This document shows, piece by piece, positions 17,085 through 25,749 of a stretch of 64,000 bases of DNA (position 1 is its first letter; each line of letters begins with the position of its first letter). Location: contig NZ_JAIQXT010000002.1 of assembly GCF_020177055.1 (NCBI RefSeq), positions 1 to 64,000 on the forward strand. Reading direction: 5' to 3'. The notes beneath the pieces were generated by a model, which saw only the letters and a program-made list of their open reading frames with translations, had not been told where the DNA came from and ran no database searches. Both the position numbers and the translations under genes were made by a program. The DNA comes from Sphingomonas sp. R647. Its GTDB lineage: Bacteria > Pseudomonadota > Alphaproteobacteria > Sphingomonadales > Sphingomonadaceae.

Positions 17085-17771
17085 ATGATCCAGGATCACG
17101 TACTCTTTATCGACGGCGAAGCGCTGATCATCGACAAGCCCGCCGGGCTTCCGGTCGATCCGCCGCGCGACGGGTCGATCAGCCTTGAGAACCACCTCGG
17201 CAATCTGACCTTCGGGTTTCAGCGCTGGCCGACGCCGGTGCACCGGCTCGACCGCGATACCAGCGGCTGCCTGTTGCTCGCGCGCAATCCCAAGGCGCAT
17301 GCGCGGTTCCAGCAGGCGTTCGAGGCGGGGCAGGTGACCAAGCGCTATCTCGCGGTGATCGATGGCATTCCCGATGCGCCGTCGGGGATGATCGATCTGC
17401 CGCTGATCAAGATTTCGAGCGCCGAGCGCGGCTGGCGAATGACCGGCAGCCCGAACGGCAAGGCCGCGCGGACGCGCTGGCGCATGCTGGCGCAGAAGGA
17501 TGGGCGGGCGTTCATCGCGTTCTACCCCGAAACCGGGCGCACGCATCAGATCCGCGTCCATGCCGCCGAGGGGCTGGGCTTCCCGATCACCGGGGACCCG
17601 GTTTACGGCGTCGCCAACGGGCGCAAGATGATGCTTCACGCCGCGCAGCTCACCGTGCCGCGTCCGGGCAAGCCCGACATCCATGCCGAGGCGCCGACCC
17701 CGGATTCGTTCCGCGCGTTCGGCTTTGCGGGCGGGCAGCCCCAGGACGATCTGGGCGACGATGCCGGCTGA
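17085..17771 (+). CDS. RluA-family RNA pseudouridine synthase
   Basis: A 228-residue pseudouridine synthase with the catalytic motif HRLDRDTSGCLLLAR (D56 as nucleophile), the KRYLAVIDG strand and GRTHQIRVHAA. The short length and lack of an S4 domain place it with the RluA/TruC-like single-domain members; the target uridine in rRNA or tRNA cannot be read from sequence. The start is the ATG about 40 bases after the dioxygenase stop; the longer frame runs back into that gene. Its 3' end overlaps arfB by 11 bases. Confidence 0.9.
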   Translation: MIQDHVLFIDGEALIIDKPAGLPVDPPRDGSISLENHLGNLTFGFQRWPTPVHRLDRDTSGCLLLARNPKAHARFQQAFEAGQVTKRYLAVIDGIPDAPSGMIDLPLIKISSAERGWRMTGSPNGKAARTRWRMLAQKDGRAFIAFYPETGRTHQIRVHAAEGLGFPITGDPVYGVANGRKMMLHAAQLTVPRPGKPDIHAEAPTPDSFRAFGFAGGQPQDDLGDDAG

Positions 17772-18165
17772 ACTGCCCGAGGCGGCGATCGTCGAGGAGA
17801 AGTTCCTCGCCGCGTCGGGGCCGGGCGGGCAGAATGTCAACAAGGTCGCGACCGCGGTTCAGTTGCGCATCAACGTATTCGCACTCGGCCTGCCGCCCTA
17901 TGCCTATGCCAAGTTCAAGGAGCTGGCGGGGAGCCGGATGACGTCGGGGGGCGAGCTTGTCGTTACCGCGCGCAAGTTCCGCACGCAGGATGCCAACCGT
18001 GAGGATGCGCGCGCGCGGGTGGTCGAGCTGATCGACAGGGCGCTGGAGCGGCAGGCGCGGCGGATCAAGACCAAGCCGGGCAAGGCGGCCAAGGCGCGGC
18101 GCGTGGACGAGAAAAAGGGGCGGTCGGCGATCAAGGCGGGGCGGGGCAGGGTCCAGCTCGATTGA
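17761..18165 (+). CDS. arfB: Ribosome-rescue peptidyl-tRNA hydrolase ArfB (YaeJ)
   Basis: A 134-residue release-factor-like protein. It has the GGQ catalytic motif within ASGPGGQNVNKVAT (residues 22-24) and a long basic C-terminal tail (KTKPGKAAKARRVDEKKGR) that, in E. coli ArfB, enters the empty mRNA channel of stalled ribosomes. It releases peptides from non-stop complexes and is an alternative to trans-translation. The ATG within the rluA-type 3' end is chosen because the protein then starts at the usual family position. Confidence 0.92.
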   Translation: MPAELPEAAIVEEKFLAASGPGGQNVNKVATAVQLRINVFALGLPPYAYAKFKELAGSRMTSGGELVVTARKFRTQDANREDARARVVELIDRALERQARRIKTKPGKAAKARRVDEKKGRSAIKAGRGRVQLD

Positions 18166-18208
18166 TCCCGTCGCGCAACGATCTCCCGGCGCGGTGCGTT
18201 GGCAAGGG

Positions 18209-18643
18209 ATGATCCGACTGACCCTGATACTGCCGCTCGTCCTCGTCGCTGCCTGTTCGCAGGAACCGGCGCTGGACGATATGACCCAGAATAATGCGCA
18301 GGAAATGGAGCCGTTGAGCCTGCCCGATCCCGTCGAGTCGAGCCCGACCGCGACCGCCGCCACCGACGTTATTCCCGCGCCGTTTCGGGGGGAGTGGAGC
18401 GCAAAGGCCGCCGATTGCGGCAAGGGGGGCGACGTCACCCGGTTGACGATCGCACCCGGAGCACTGCGCTTCTACGAAAGCAGTGCCAGCGTGACCGGGG
18501 TTACGGGCACCGGGCAGGAAATCCGGGTTGCGGCGCGCTATACCGGTGAGGGTGAGACGTGGGAGGCGACGCGGACCTTCACGCTGTCCGCCGAGGGCAA
18601 CAGCCTGATGTCGGACGGGATGACCCGCGTGCGGTGTCCTTAG
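18209..18643 (+). CDS. Small lipoprotein of unknown function
   Basis: A 144-residue exported protein. The first 17 residues form a lipoprotein signal with lipobox LVAAC. The mature part has a Pro/Thr/Ala-rich spacer and then a compact domain (about 60-144) with FRGEWSAKAADCG and a terminal RVRCP, so two cysteines could form a disulfide. I do not recognise the family. GTG at 18194 is an alternative start that adds five residues. It stands between arfB and the GAF reductase gene on the same strand. Confidence 0.65.
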   Translation: MIRLTLILPLVLVAACSQEPALDDMTQNNAQEMEPLSLPDPVESSPTATAATDVIPAPFRGEWSAKAADCGKGGDVTRLTIAPGALRFYESSASVTGVTGTGQEIRVAARYTGEGETWEATRTFTLSAEGNSLMSDGMTRVRCP

Positions 18644-18683
18644 GCCCTTGCATCATCGCGTTGCCCGCGCCACCTGCGCAGCC

Positions 18684-19169
18684 ATGTACAGCTTCGACAT
18701 CGCCGCCGGGTCCAAGGCCGAACTTTATCGCGATCTCCACGCCGCGCTCGATGCGCTGACGGCGGGGGAGCCTGACGCGATCGCCAATATGGCGAACGCC
18801 GCGTCGCTGATCGGCCAGTATCTTCCCGACCTCAACTGGGCGGGATTTTACCGCAATGTCGGCGGCGAGCTGGTGCTCGGGCCGTTTCAGGGCAAGGCGG
18901 CGTGTATCCGCATTCCGTTCGGCCGGGGCGTGTGCGGCGCGGCGGCGGCGACGCGTGAGACGCAGCTGGTGGAGGACGTCCACGCCTTTCCGGGGCACAT
19001 TGCGTGCGACGCGGCGAGCAATGCCGAACTGGTCGTGCCGATCGTGCATGACGGCGAATTGATCGGCGTGCTCGACCTCGACAGCCCGGTCACCGGCCGC
19101 TTCGATGCCGAGGATGCGGCGGGGTGTGAGGCGCTGATGGCACTGCTGGCCCCCCGGGTCGCCGCTTAG
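18684..19169 (+). CDS. msrC: Free methionine-(R)-sulfoxide reductase (GAF domain)
   Basis: A 161-residue single GAF-domain enzyme of the fRMsr/YebR family, which reduces free methionine-R-sulfoxide with thioredoxin. The active-site cysteines are C74, C84 and C108, spaced exactly as C84/C94/C118 in the E. coli enzyme, within GKAACIRIPFGRGVCG and FPGHIACD. NWAGFYR and VVPI complete the ligand pocket. The ATG at MYSFDIA is preferred over a start 12 residues upstream. A repair role after oxidative stress fits the neighbouring wrbA/pirin genes. Confidence 0.93.
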   Translation: MYSFDIAAGSKAELYRDLHAALDALTAGEPDAIANMANAASLIGQYLPDLNWAGFYRNVGGELVLGPFQGKAACIRIPFGRGVCGAAAATRETQLVEDVHAFPGHIACDAASNAELVVPIVHDGELIGVLDLDSPVTGRFDAEDAAGCEALMALLAPRVAA

Positions 19170-19188
19170 ATTTTTCAGCTTCGCTGAA

Positions 19189-19274
19189 GCGGCACCGGCC
19201 CGCTCCCCCCCCCCCGGCCACCCATAAAATACGATGCCGTTGGGTGGCCGGGTGGGGGAGCGGGCCGGTGCCGC
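19189..19274. repeat. Long palindromic intergenic repeat, copy 2 (complete)
   Basis: A full copy of the element at window start. The outer arms GCGGCACCGGCCCGCTCCCC and their complement ending GGGCCGGTGCCGC enclose CCGGCCACCCA...TGGGTGGCCGG and a loop of about 17 bases. The left arm contains a run of extra C relative to copy 1. It lies just after the msrC stop and before the RcnB-like gene. It has no U-run and so is not a standard terminator. Confidence 0.85.
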
Positions 19275-19433
19275 GACCGCTGAAAGCGACCTGAGCGCTG
19301 CCCCGCATTGGGACTTTTTTAACCATCGTGCGCGGTGGGAACGGCGCGTCGTCAGTGTTAAAACGCTGTAAAGAGGCGCGGTCCTTCTTCCCTGCTTGAA
19401 TGGCCGTGCCTCGCCAGAAAGCGAGTTGTGCCC

Positions 19434-20321
19434 ATGCGTGTCCTTACCCTGACCACCTTGTCGATCGCCGCGATTGCGGTTGCGACCCCTGCAGAGGCGC
19501 AGCGGGTGTGGCGCGACGGGCAATGGGTCCAGCGCGATCGTGAGCCGGTGCGCTATCCGGCGCGTTCGGTGCCCCCGACGCGGATCGATCCGCCGCGCAC
19601 CACCCCGCATGGCGGACGCTGGGGGCCGATGGTCGGTGGACGCTGGCACGCCGGGATGCGCGCACCGGGTGGGTGGAGCGCCTATCGCCGCCCCGTGCGC
19701 GGCTGGACGCTGCCGAGCTATTGGGTCGGCGGCGGGTTCTGGATCGATGACTGGTCGAACTGGGGGCTGAGCCGCCCGGCGCACGGCTATGGCTGGCTGC
19801 GTTACTATGACGATGCCGTGCTGGCCGACCGCGATGGTCGGGTGTGGGATTCGGTGAGCGGGCTCGATTGGAGCGGCGGTGGCGGCGGTGGTTCGGCCAC
19901 GGCCTATGCCGGTGGCGGCTATGCCTCGGCGGCTGCGGCTGGCGGTGGCGGGGGCGGCGGTTATGGCGCGGGCTATGCGGCTCCGGACTATGAGGATGAA
20001 GGTTACGAGGACGAGCGCCCCGCGCGGCGATCGATCCCTGCACAGCGATACCCGGGGGGGTATGCCCCGCCGTCCTGCGCCAGCCCATGCGGCGCGCAGG
20101 GCGGCGGCTACGCCCGCGGCTATCATGGCAGCGGCTATTACATGGCCGGGCCGACGGTGACGACGATCGTCATCCAGTCGGGCGCGACCACGACGACCAC
20201 CGTCACCGAAGAGGTGATCGAGGAGGTCGAGGAAGTCCGCACCTATCGCGCGCCGGTAAAGACCGTGCGGCGCTATCCGAGCAAGACGGTGCGGCGGTCG
20301 ACCAAGGATTGCTGCCGGTAA
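19434..20321 (+). CDS. RcnB-like periplasmic protein with Gly/Tyr-rich region
   Basis: A 295-residue exported protein with a signal peptide ending near ATPAEAQ. The middle (about 100-140) carries an RcnB-type signature, HGYGWLRYYDDAVLADRDGRVWD, known from nickel/cobalt homeostasis and related envelope proteins. On either side are low-complexity Arg/Pro/Gly and Gly/Tyr/Ala stretches; the C-terminus has a Thr run (TTTTTV), an acidic EEVIEEVEEV patch and a basic tail ending KDCCR. The length and low complexity are far beyond E. coli RcnB (about 110 residues), so only the domain is inferred. ATG is chosen over a GTG two codons upstream. Confidence 0.65.
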   Translation: MRVLTLTTLSIAAIAVATPAEAQRVWRDGQWVQRDREPVRYPARSVPPTRIDPPRTTPHGGRWGPMVGGRWHAGMRAPGGWSAYRRPVRGWTLPSYWVGGGFWIDDWSNWGLSRPAHGYGWLRYYDDAVLADRDGRVWDSVSGLDWSGGGGGGSATAYAGGGYASAAAAGGGGGGGYGAGYAAPDYEDEGYEDERPARRSIPAQRYPGGYAPPSCASPCGAQGGGYARGYHGSGYYMAGPTVTTIVIQSGATTTTTVTEEVIEEVEEVRTYRAPVKTVRRYPSKTVRRSTKDCCR

Positions 20322-20325
20322 ACTG

Positions 20326-20408
20326 CGTCGCCCCGGCGCAGGCGGGGGCCGTCAAGTGGTGAGGGAATCCCGCGAAACTCGGCGGCCCCGGCCTGCGCCG
20401 GGGCGACG
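20326..20408. repeat. REP-like palindromic pair between convergent genes
   Basis: Two inverted GC-rich units, CGTCGCCCCGGCGCAGGCGG... and its near-complement ending GCCGGGGCGACG, face each other across about 30 bases. The right unit (20381-20408) occurs as an identical 28-base copy at 56440-56467. The position between the RcnB-like stop and the M28 peptidase stop suits a transcription-ending or mRNA-stabilising hairpin. Confidence 0.8.
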
Positions 20409-20417
20409 ATTGGGGCC

Positions 20418-21734
20418 TCAATTCCGCGGCGGGCGCGTTCCGAACGTGACGATGCTCTCGCTGCCGTCCGCCGCGACTGCCGACACGCCGATGAAGTGAT
20501 CGTCGACCACCACGTCCTTCAGCACCGTCTCGGTCCGCCCGGCGACGCCGCGCACGTCGGTCCAGTTCTGCGTGTCGTTGCGGCGCCAATAGACCTTGTA
20601 GCCGCGCGCGCCGGGGACGGTGTTCCAGCGCACCTTGGTATCCGCGCTCACCGCGCCGTCGAGCACCACGCCTGACGGTGCCGAGGGCGCGTTGGCGAGG
20701 CGGCGGATCGTGGCGATGTTGAGTGCGGTCACCTTCGCCAGATAGGGGAAGTCCATCTTGTCGACCGTGTCGCCGTAAACGCGGCCCTTCTCGGTGCGCA
20801 GATCCTGATGCTGCTGGTCGTAATTCTCCGCAGCGACCGAGAAACGGACGGCGGGGTAGCCGACGCGCAGGAACGGCTCGTGATCGCCGCCACGCCCGAA
20901 GCGGTCGGGGCGACGGACGACGAAGACATCGAGTGCGTCCTTGTCGTGCTCGCGCATCCCGTCCGCGACCTTGTCGATCGCCTTGGCGAGCGCGCGGCTG
21001 GGGCCGTCATCCTCGCCGCCATCGCCGCGCCGGCCGATCTGGCCGGGCAGGTCTTCGGACGCGCGGATGCCTTCGGAAAAGACGCGGACGCGATCGGCAA
21101 CGCGGACGCCATTCTGGCCGACGGTGTTGCCGACGATGTCGTTGTTGAGGACCGCGATGACTTCCCAGCCGCGTTCCTTCGCGGTCTCGGCGAGCAAGGT
21201 GCCGCCCCACAATCCCTGTTCCTCACCCGACAGCAGCGCATAGACGATCGTCGCCTTGAGCTTGTGCTTCGACAGGATGCGTGCCGCCTCGATCACCAGA
21301 GCGGTGCCGGAGGCGTCGTCATTCGCGCCGGGGGCGTCGCTGGTGAAGTCCATGACGTCGCTGACGCGCGAATCGATATGGCCCTGGACGATGACGACGC
21401 GCTTGGGGTCTTCGCCCTGCTGGAAGCCAAGCACGTTGACGACCTCGACCCCGTTCGGCGCGCGCGGGCCGGTGAAGGTGCGGCCGATCCGTGCGACGGT
21501 AATGCAGTTGCCGCACGCCGCGCCGATCCGGTCGAGCTCCTCCGCGCCCCATTTCCGCGCCGCGCCGATGCCGCGCACCGGATCGTCGGGGGAGGACAGG
21601 GTGTGGCGCGTGCCGAAGCTGACCAGCTTTTCGACATCGGCCTTGAGCCGTTCGGGGCTCGGCGCGTCGACGGGCTTTTGCTGGGCGGCGGCGGGGGCTG
21701 CGATCAGCAGCGTGGACAGGATGATGGTGCGCAT
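20418..21734 (-). CDS. Secreted M28-family metallopeptidase with C-terminal fibronectin-like domain
   Basis: A 438-residue exported zinc peptidase. It has a signal peptide (IILSTLLIAAPAAAQ) and the M28 ligand set: QGHIDSR (His), GANDDASG (bridging Asp), LLSGEEQGLWG (catalytic and ligand Glu), LNNDIVG (Asp) and GGDHEPF (His). The last 90 residues form an FnIII-like strand domain (VRWNTVPGARGYKVYWRR). A Cys pair in AACGNC may be a disulfide. Likely an aminopeptidase acting in the periplasm or outside. It follows the universal stress protein gene by six bases, so the two are probably co-transcribed. Confidence 0.9.
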   Translation of the reverse strand: MRTIILSTLLIAAPAAAQQKPVDAPSPERLKADVEKLVSFGTRHTLSSPDDPVRGIGAARKWGAEELDRIGAACGNCITVARIGRTFTGPRAPNGVEVVNVLGFQQGEDPKRVVIVQGHIDSRVSDVMDFTSDAPGANDDASGTALVIEAARILSKHKLKATIVYALLSGEEQGLWGGTLLAETAKERGWEVIAVLNNDIVGNTVGQNGVRVADRVRVFSEGIRASEDLPGQIGRRGDGGEDDGPSRALAKAIDKVADGMREHDKDALDVFVVRRPDRFGRGGDHEPFLRVGYPAVRFSVAAENYDQQHQDLRTEKGRVYGDTVDKMDFPYLAKVTALNIATIRRLANAPSAPSGVVLDGAVSADTKVRWNTVPGARGYKVYWRRNDTQNWTDVRGVAGRTETVLKDVVVDDHFIGVSAVAADGSESIVTFGTRPPRN

Positions 21735-21740
21735 AAGTCC

Positions 21741-22196
21741 TCAGCTTAGCCGGTCGATCGCCTCGCGGTCGAGGCTTCCCGGGATGATCATCAGCGGGAC
21801 CGGCAGGATCGCCATGTCGCCGCTGGTAAAGTGGGTGACGATCGGGCCGGGCTTGCCGCCGACCGCAGCGCCGAGCACGAGCGCGGCGATCTCTGGATTC
21901 GCCTCGATCATCTCGCGGATAATCTTTGGCCCGTCGCCCTCGATCACGGTGATGGTGGGTTTGAGCCCCGATTCCTGGATCAGCGTTCCCGCCGCGCCGG
22001 CGACCAGTGCTTCGGCGCGCTGCCGCCCCTCTTCCTCGATCGTCGCCATCACGCCGCCCCACTGGACGAAGTCGGGCTTGGGAATCAGCGCGAGAATCTC
22101 GACTCCACCGCCGGTCTTGACCGCACGGCGCGCGGCGAAGCGGAGCGCGATCTGCGCCTCGGGGCTTTCATCGATCACGACCAGATAGGTACGCAT
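21741..22196 (-). CDS. Universal stress protein (UspA family)
   Basis: A 151-residue single-domain Usp protein. It begins TYLVVIDESPEAQIALRFAARRA, has VIEGDGPKIIREMIE and the late LVLGAAVGGKPGPIVTHFTSG segment that corresponds to the ATP-binding G-x2-G-x9-G(S/T) loop, although the spacing is somewhat altered. Its role is presumably stress tolerance; it cannot be made more specific. The ATG used begins the conserved first strand; a much longer frame upstream is the antisense of pdhC. It is divergent from pdhC and leads into the M28 peptidase gene. Confidence 0.85.
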   Translation of the reverse strand: MRTYLVVIDESPEAQIALRFAARRAVKTGGGVEILALIPKPDFVQWGGVMATIEEEGRQRAEALVAGAAGTLIQESGLKPTITVIEGDGPKIIREMIEANPEIAALVLGAAVGGKPGPIVTHFTSGDMAILPVPLMIIPGSLDREAIDRLS

Positions 22197-22337
22197 GAAA
22201 CCAGTTCCCCTCTCCGTTGGTGACAGGTGGTGACGCGTCGCGCACCTGAGCGCAAGGGGCGGGGTTGACCCAAGCCGTTCATCGCGCAAGGAGGGCGCGA
22301 GAACCCACCCCATATCACGACAGGATCCTCCCCACCC

Positions 22338-23630
22338 ATGTCGATCGAAATCAAGATGCCCGCTTTGTCTCCGACGATGGAGGAGGGCACGCTCGCCAAA
22401 TGGCTGGTGAAAGAAGGCGATACGGTCAAAGCCGGCGACCTGATGGCAGAGATCGAGACCGACAAGGCGACGATGGAGTTCGAGGCGGTCGATGAGGGCG
22501 TGATCGCCAAGATCGTCATTGCCGAGGGCACGGACGGGGTGAAGGTCGGCACCGTCATCGCCGTGCTGGCGGGCGAGGGCGAGGATGCCGCGTCGGTGTC
22601 CGCGCCGAAGGCTGAGGCTCCCAAGGCCGAAGCTCCCAAGGCCGAGGCTGCTCCGGCGCCCGCCGCCGCGCCCGCGCCCGCTCCGGCGGCTGCGCCAAAG
22701 GCTGACGGCGACCGGGTCAAGGCGAGCCCGCTGGCGCGCCGCATCGCTGCGGAAAAGGGCGTGGACCTGTCTGGCGTCGCTGGCTCCGGCCCGAACGGCC
22801 GCATCGTCAAGGCCGACGTCGCTGACGCGAAGGCCGGTGCGGCCCCTGCGCCCAAGGCTGCCGAAGCACCCGCCGCCGCCGGCGCGCCCGCTGCATCGGC
22901 TCCGGCCGCAGCCCCGGCATCGGTCTGGTATGACGAGAGCATCCCACACGAGGTCGAGAAGCTCAGCAACATCCGCAAGACGATCGCGCGCCGCCTGACC
23001 GAGGCGAAGCAGACGATCCCGCACATCTATCTGACCGTCGACATCCAGCTCGACGCGTTGCTCAAACTGCGCGGCCAGCTCAACAAGAGCCTGGAAGGGC
23101 GCGGCGTGAAGCTGTCGGTCAACGACATGCTGATCAAGGCGCTCGCGGTTGCGCTGGTGCAGGTGCCCAAGTGCAACGTGACCTACGCCGGCGACAAGCT
23201 GGTGAAGTATAGCCGCGCCGACATCTCGGTCGCCGTGTCCACCCCGACCGGCCTGATCACCCCGATCATCCGCGACGCGGCGAATATCGGCCTCGCGTCG
23301 ATCTCGACCCAGATGAAGGAGCTTGGCCAGCGCGCCAAGGAAGGCAAGCTCCAGCCGCACGAATATCAGGGCGGCACCGCCAGCATTTCGAACATGGGCA
23401 TGTTCGGGATCAAGCAGTTCGACGCGGTGATCAACCCGCCCCAGGCGATGATCCTGGCGGTCGGCGCGGGCGAGAAGCGTCCGTATATCGTCGACGACGC
23501 GCTCGGCGTCGCGACGGTGATGTCGGCGACCGGCAGCTTCGATCACCGCGCGGTGGACGGGGCCGATGGCGCCGAGCTGATGAAGGTGCTCAAGGCGCTG
23601 ATCGAATCGCCCATGGGCCTGCTGGCCTGA
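22338..23630 (+). CDS. pdhC: Pyruvate dehydrogenase E2, dihydrolipoamide acetyltransferase
   Basis: A 430-residue E2 component. Domains: one lipoyl domain (1-80) with lipoylation lysine K43 in [14 protein letters not shown], an Ala/Pro/Lys-rich hinge, an E3-binding domain (about 128-165: [17 protein letters not shown] and [11 protein letters not shown]), a second hinge, and the acetyltransferase core (about 200-430) with [11 protein letters not shown] carrying catalytic H403 and D407. It transfers acetyl groups from E1 to CoA. E3 (lpdA) is 660 bases downstream; the E1 genes are not in the window, so the cluster is either split or continues elsewhere. Confidence 0.95.
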   Translation: MSIEIKMPALSPTMEEGTLAKWLVKEGDTVKAGDLMAEIETDKATMEFEAVDEGVIAKIVIAEGTDGVKVGTVIAVLAGEGEDAASVSAPKAEAPKAEAPKAEAAPAPAAAPAPAPAAAPKADGDRVKASPLARRIAAEKGVDLSGVAGSGPNGRIVKADVADAKAGAAPAPKAAEAPAAAGAPAASAPAAAPASVWYDESIPHEVEKLSNIRKTIARRLTEAKQTIPHIYLTVDIQLDALLKLRGQLNKSLEGRGVKLSVNDMLIKALAVALVQVPKCNVTYAGDKLVKYSRADISVAVSTPTGLITPIIRDAANIGLASISTQMKELGQRAKEGKLQPHEYQGGTASISNMGMFGIKQFDAVINPPQAMILAVGAGEKRPYIVDDALGVATVMSATGSFDHRAVDGADGAELMKVLKALIESPMGLLA

Positions 23631-23641
23631 GCGCCCCCGCC

Positions 23642-23863
23642 ATGCGTGTCCTGATCGAAGCATTGCATATCGCCGCAGGAATCGCGGTCGCGTTGCTGAT
23701 CGGGGCACTGGCGAGCTGGGCCTATCCGCTCGCGCAGGGCGATGTGTGGCTGGTCACGGGCACCGCGATTCTGTGCATCATCGTCATGGGCATCGGGCCA
23801 ATGCGCCGCGCGCTTTGGCTGCAACGCAATCCGCCGGGCGGGGAGGGCGGCGACGATGCCTGA
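23642..23863 (+). CDS. Small two-helix membrane protein
   Basis: A 73-residue protein with two hydrophobic helices (about 8-28 and 36-55) separated by a short loop, and a basic then Gly-rich C-terminus. I do not recognise a family. It starts 11 bases after pdhC and its end overlaps the thioesterase start (ATGCCTGA), so it is part of the pdhC-lpdA operon. Confidence 0.6.
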   Translation: MRVLIEALHIAAGIAVALLIGALASWAYPLAQGDVWLVTGTAILCIIVMGIGPMRRALWLQRNPPGGEGGDDA

Positions 23864-24239
23864 CCGGGAGCCCCCCGCCATCGAACCCGCGATCCGCGTC
23901 AGCACCATGCCCGCCGATGCCAATGCCTATGGCGATATTTTCGGTGGCTGGCTGGTGGGACAGATGGACCTTGCTGCAGGCCTCGTCGCCGCGCGCCGCG
24001 CCAAGGGCCGCGCGGTCACGGTCGCGATGGACTCGATGCAGTTTCACGCGCCGGTTGCGGTCGGTGACGAAGTGTCGGTCTATGCGCAGATCGTGAAGAT
24101 CGGGCGGTCGTCGATGCTGATCGAGGTCGAAGCCTGGCGCCGCTGCCGTCATGGCGAAGAGCGCGAATTGGTGACGCAGGCGAACTTCACCTTTGTTGCG
24201 GTCGGCGAGGACCGCAAACCACGGCCGGTGGACGGATAG
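23856..24239 (+). CDS. Acyl-CoA thioesterase (YciA-like hotdog fold)
   Basis: A 127-residue hotdog-fold thioesterase. The signature PADANAYGDIFGGWLVGQMD (about residues 18-37) holds the catalytic Asp region and the helix of the fold, followed by AMDSMQFHAPVAVGDEV. YciA-type enzymes hydrolyse a broad set of acyl-CoAs and recycle CoA. A location between the E2 and E3 genes of pyruvate dehydrogenase suggests a role in balancing acetyl-CoA or related acyl-CoA pools. The start lies inside the end of the preceding small membrane gene. Confidence 0.9.
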   Translation: MPDREPPAIEPAIRVSTMPADANAYGDIFGGWLVGQMDLAAGLVAARRAKGRAVTVAMDSMQFHAPVAVGDEVSVYAQIVKIGRSSMLIEVEAWRRCRHGEERELVTQANFTFVAVGEDRKPRPVDG

Positions 24240-24292
24240 TCCGACCGACCCCATCTCACTTTCCCAACCCTTCCTTCCCCAGGGGCAAAACC

Positions 24293-25693
24293 ATGGCTGA
24301 ATCCTATGACCTGATCGTGCTCGGCTCCGGACCCGGCGGCTATGTCGCCGCGATCCGCGCGAGCCAGCTCGGTCTCAAGACCGCGATCGTCGAGCGCGAG
24401 CTGCTCGGCGGCATCTGCCTCAACTGGGGGTGTATTCCGACCAAGGCGCTGCTGCGCTCGGCCGAGATTTTCCACTTCATGCAGCACGCCAAGGACTATG
24501 GTCTGGCTGCCGAGAAGATCAGCGCCGACCTCGACGCGGTGGTCAAGCGCTCGCGCGGCGTCGCCAAGCAGCTCAATCAGGGCATCACGCACCTGATGAA
24601 GAAGAACAAGATCGCGGTGCACATGGGCACTGGCAAGCTGACCGGTAAGGGTAAGCTCAGCGTCACCGGCGCGGATGGCAAGGTGACCGAGCTGGCCGCG
24701 AAGAACATCATCCTCGCGACCGGCGCGCGGGCCCGCGACCTGCCGAACCTGCCCGCCGATGGCGAGCGCGTGTGGACCTATCGTCATGCGATGACGCCCA
24801 AGGAAATGCCGGGCAAGCTGCTGGTGATCGGATCGGGCGCGATCGGGATCGAGTTTGCGAGCTTCTACAACGACATGGGCAGCGACGTGACGGTGGTCGA
24901 GATGCTCGACCGCATCGTGCCGGTCGAGGACAAGGACATCTCCGCGCATCTGGAAAAGGCGCTCAAGAAACAGGGCATGAATATCATGACCAGCGCCAAG
25001 ATCGAGTCGATCAGCGCCGACAAGAACGGCGTGAAGGCGACGATCACCGGCAAGGACGGCAAGGCGGTTGCGGGTGAATACAGCCATGTCATCGTCGCGA
25101 TCGGCATCGTGCCGAACACGGCGGACATCGGCCTCAAGGAACTCGGCGTCGAGGTCGACGATCGCGGGTTCCTCAAGACCGATCCGGCGTGCAAGACCAA
25201 TGTCGAGGGCCTCTACGCGATCGGCGACATCACCGCGCCGCCTTGGCTGGCGCACAAAGCCAGCCATGAGGGCGTGATCGCGGCCGAGGCGATTGCGGGC
25301 AAGCACCCGCACGCAATGGACCCGCGCAACATTCCCGGCTGCACCTATTGCCACCCGCAGATCGCCAGCGTCGGTCTGACCGAGGCGAAGGCGAAGGAAG
25401 CGGGTTACGAGGTCAAGGTCGGCAACTTCCCCTTCATCGGCAACGGTAAGGCGATCGCGCTGGGCGAGCCCGATGGGTTCGTGAAGACCGTGTTCGACGC
25501 CAAGACCGGCGAACTGCTCGGCGCGCACATGATCGGCGCGGAAGTGACCGAAATGATCCAGGGCTACACCATCGGCAAGACGCTCGAGACGACCGAGGCC
25601 GAGCTGATGGAAACCGTCTTCCCGCACCCGACGATCAGCGAGTCGATGCATGAGAGCGTGCTGGCCGCTTATGGCCGGGTGATCCATATCTGA
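24293..25693 (+). CDS. lpdA: Dihydrolipoyl dehydrogenase (E3)
   Basis: A 466-residue flavoprotein disulfide reductase. The FAD motif LIVLGSGPGGYVAAI, the redox-active pair in GGICLNWGCIPTKALL (C42/C47), the NAD motif VIGSGAIGIEFASFY, the second FAD motif LYAIGDITAPPWLAH and the C-terminal HPTISESMHE (catalytic His) are all present. It reoxidises the lipoyl arms of pyruvate dehydrogenase and probably of other 2-oxoacid complexes. The usual ATG lies 53 bases after the thioesterase. Confidence 0.97.
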   Translation: MAESYDLIVLGSGPGGYVAAIRASQLGLKTAIVERELLGGICLNWGCIPTKALLRSAEIFHFMQHAKDYGLAAEKISADLDAVVKRSRGVAKQLNQGITHLMKKNKIAVHMGTGKLTGKGKLSVTGADGKVTELAAKNIILATGARARDLPNLPADGERVWTYRHAMTPKEMPGKLLVIGSGAIGIEFASFYNDMGSDVTVVEMLDRIVPVEDKDISAHLEKALKKQGMNIMTSAKIESISADKNGVKATITGKDGKAVAGEYSHVIVAIGIVPNTADIGLKELGVEVDDRGFLKTDPACKTNVEGLYAIGDITAPPWLAHKASHEGVIAAEAIAGKHPHAMDPRNIPGCTYCHPQIASVGLTEAKAKEAGYEVKVGNFPFIGNGKAIALGEPDGFVKTVFDAKTGELLGAHMIGAEVTEMIQGYTIGKTLETTEAELMETVFPHPTISESMHESVLAAYGRVIHI

Positions 25694-25749
25694 TTGACCT
25701 TGATCGTGTTCGCGGCGAGCGTGCTGCGGACACGACAGGGGATATTCGT

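Noticed and set aside
19870..19990. Gly-rich low-complexity tract considered as a PE_PGRS-like or ice-binding repeat
   Set aside because: Short and irregular; better explained as a linker in an RcnB-like periplasmic protein.
21741..23708. 655-codon minus-strand frame covering pdhC antisense and the universal stress protein
   Set aside because: Only the last 151 codons resemble a protein (Usp); the rest is antisense to pdhC and crosses its promoter region.
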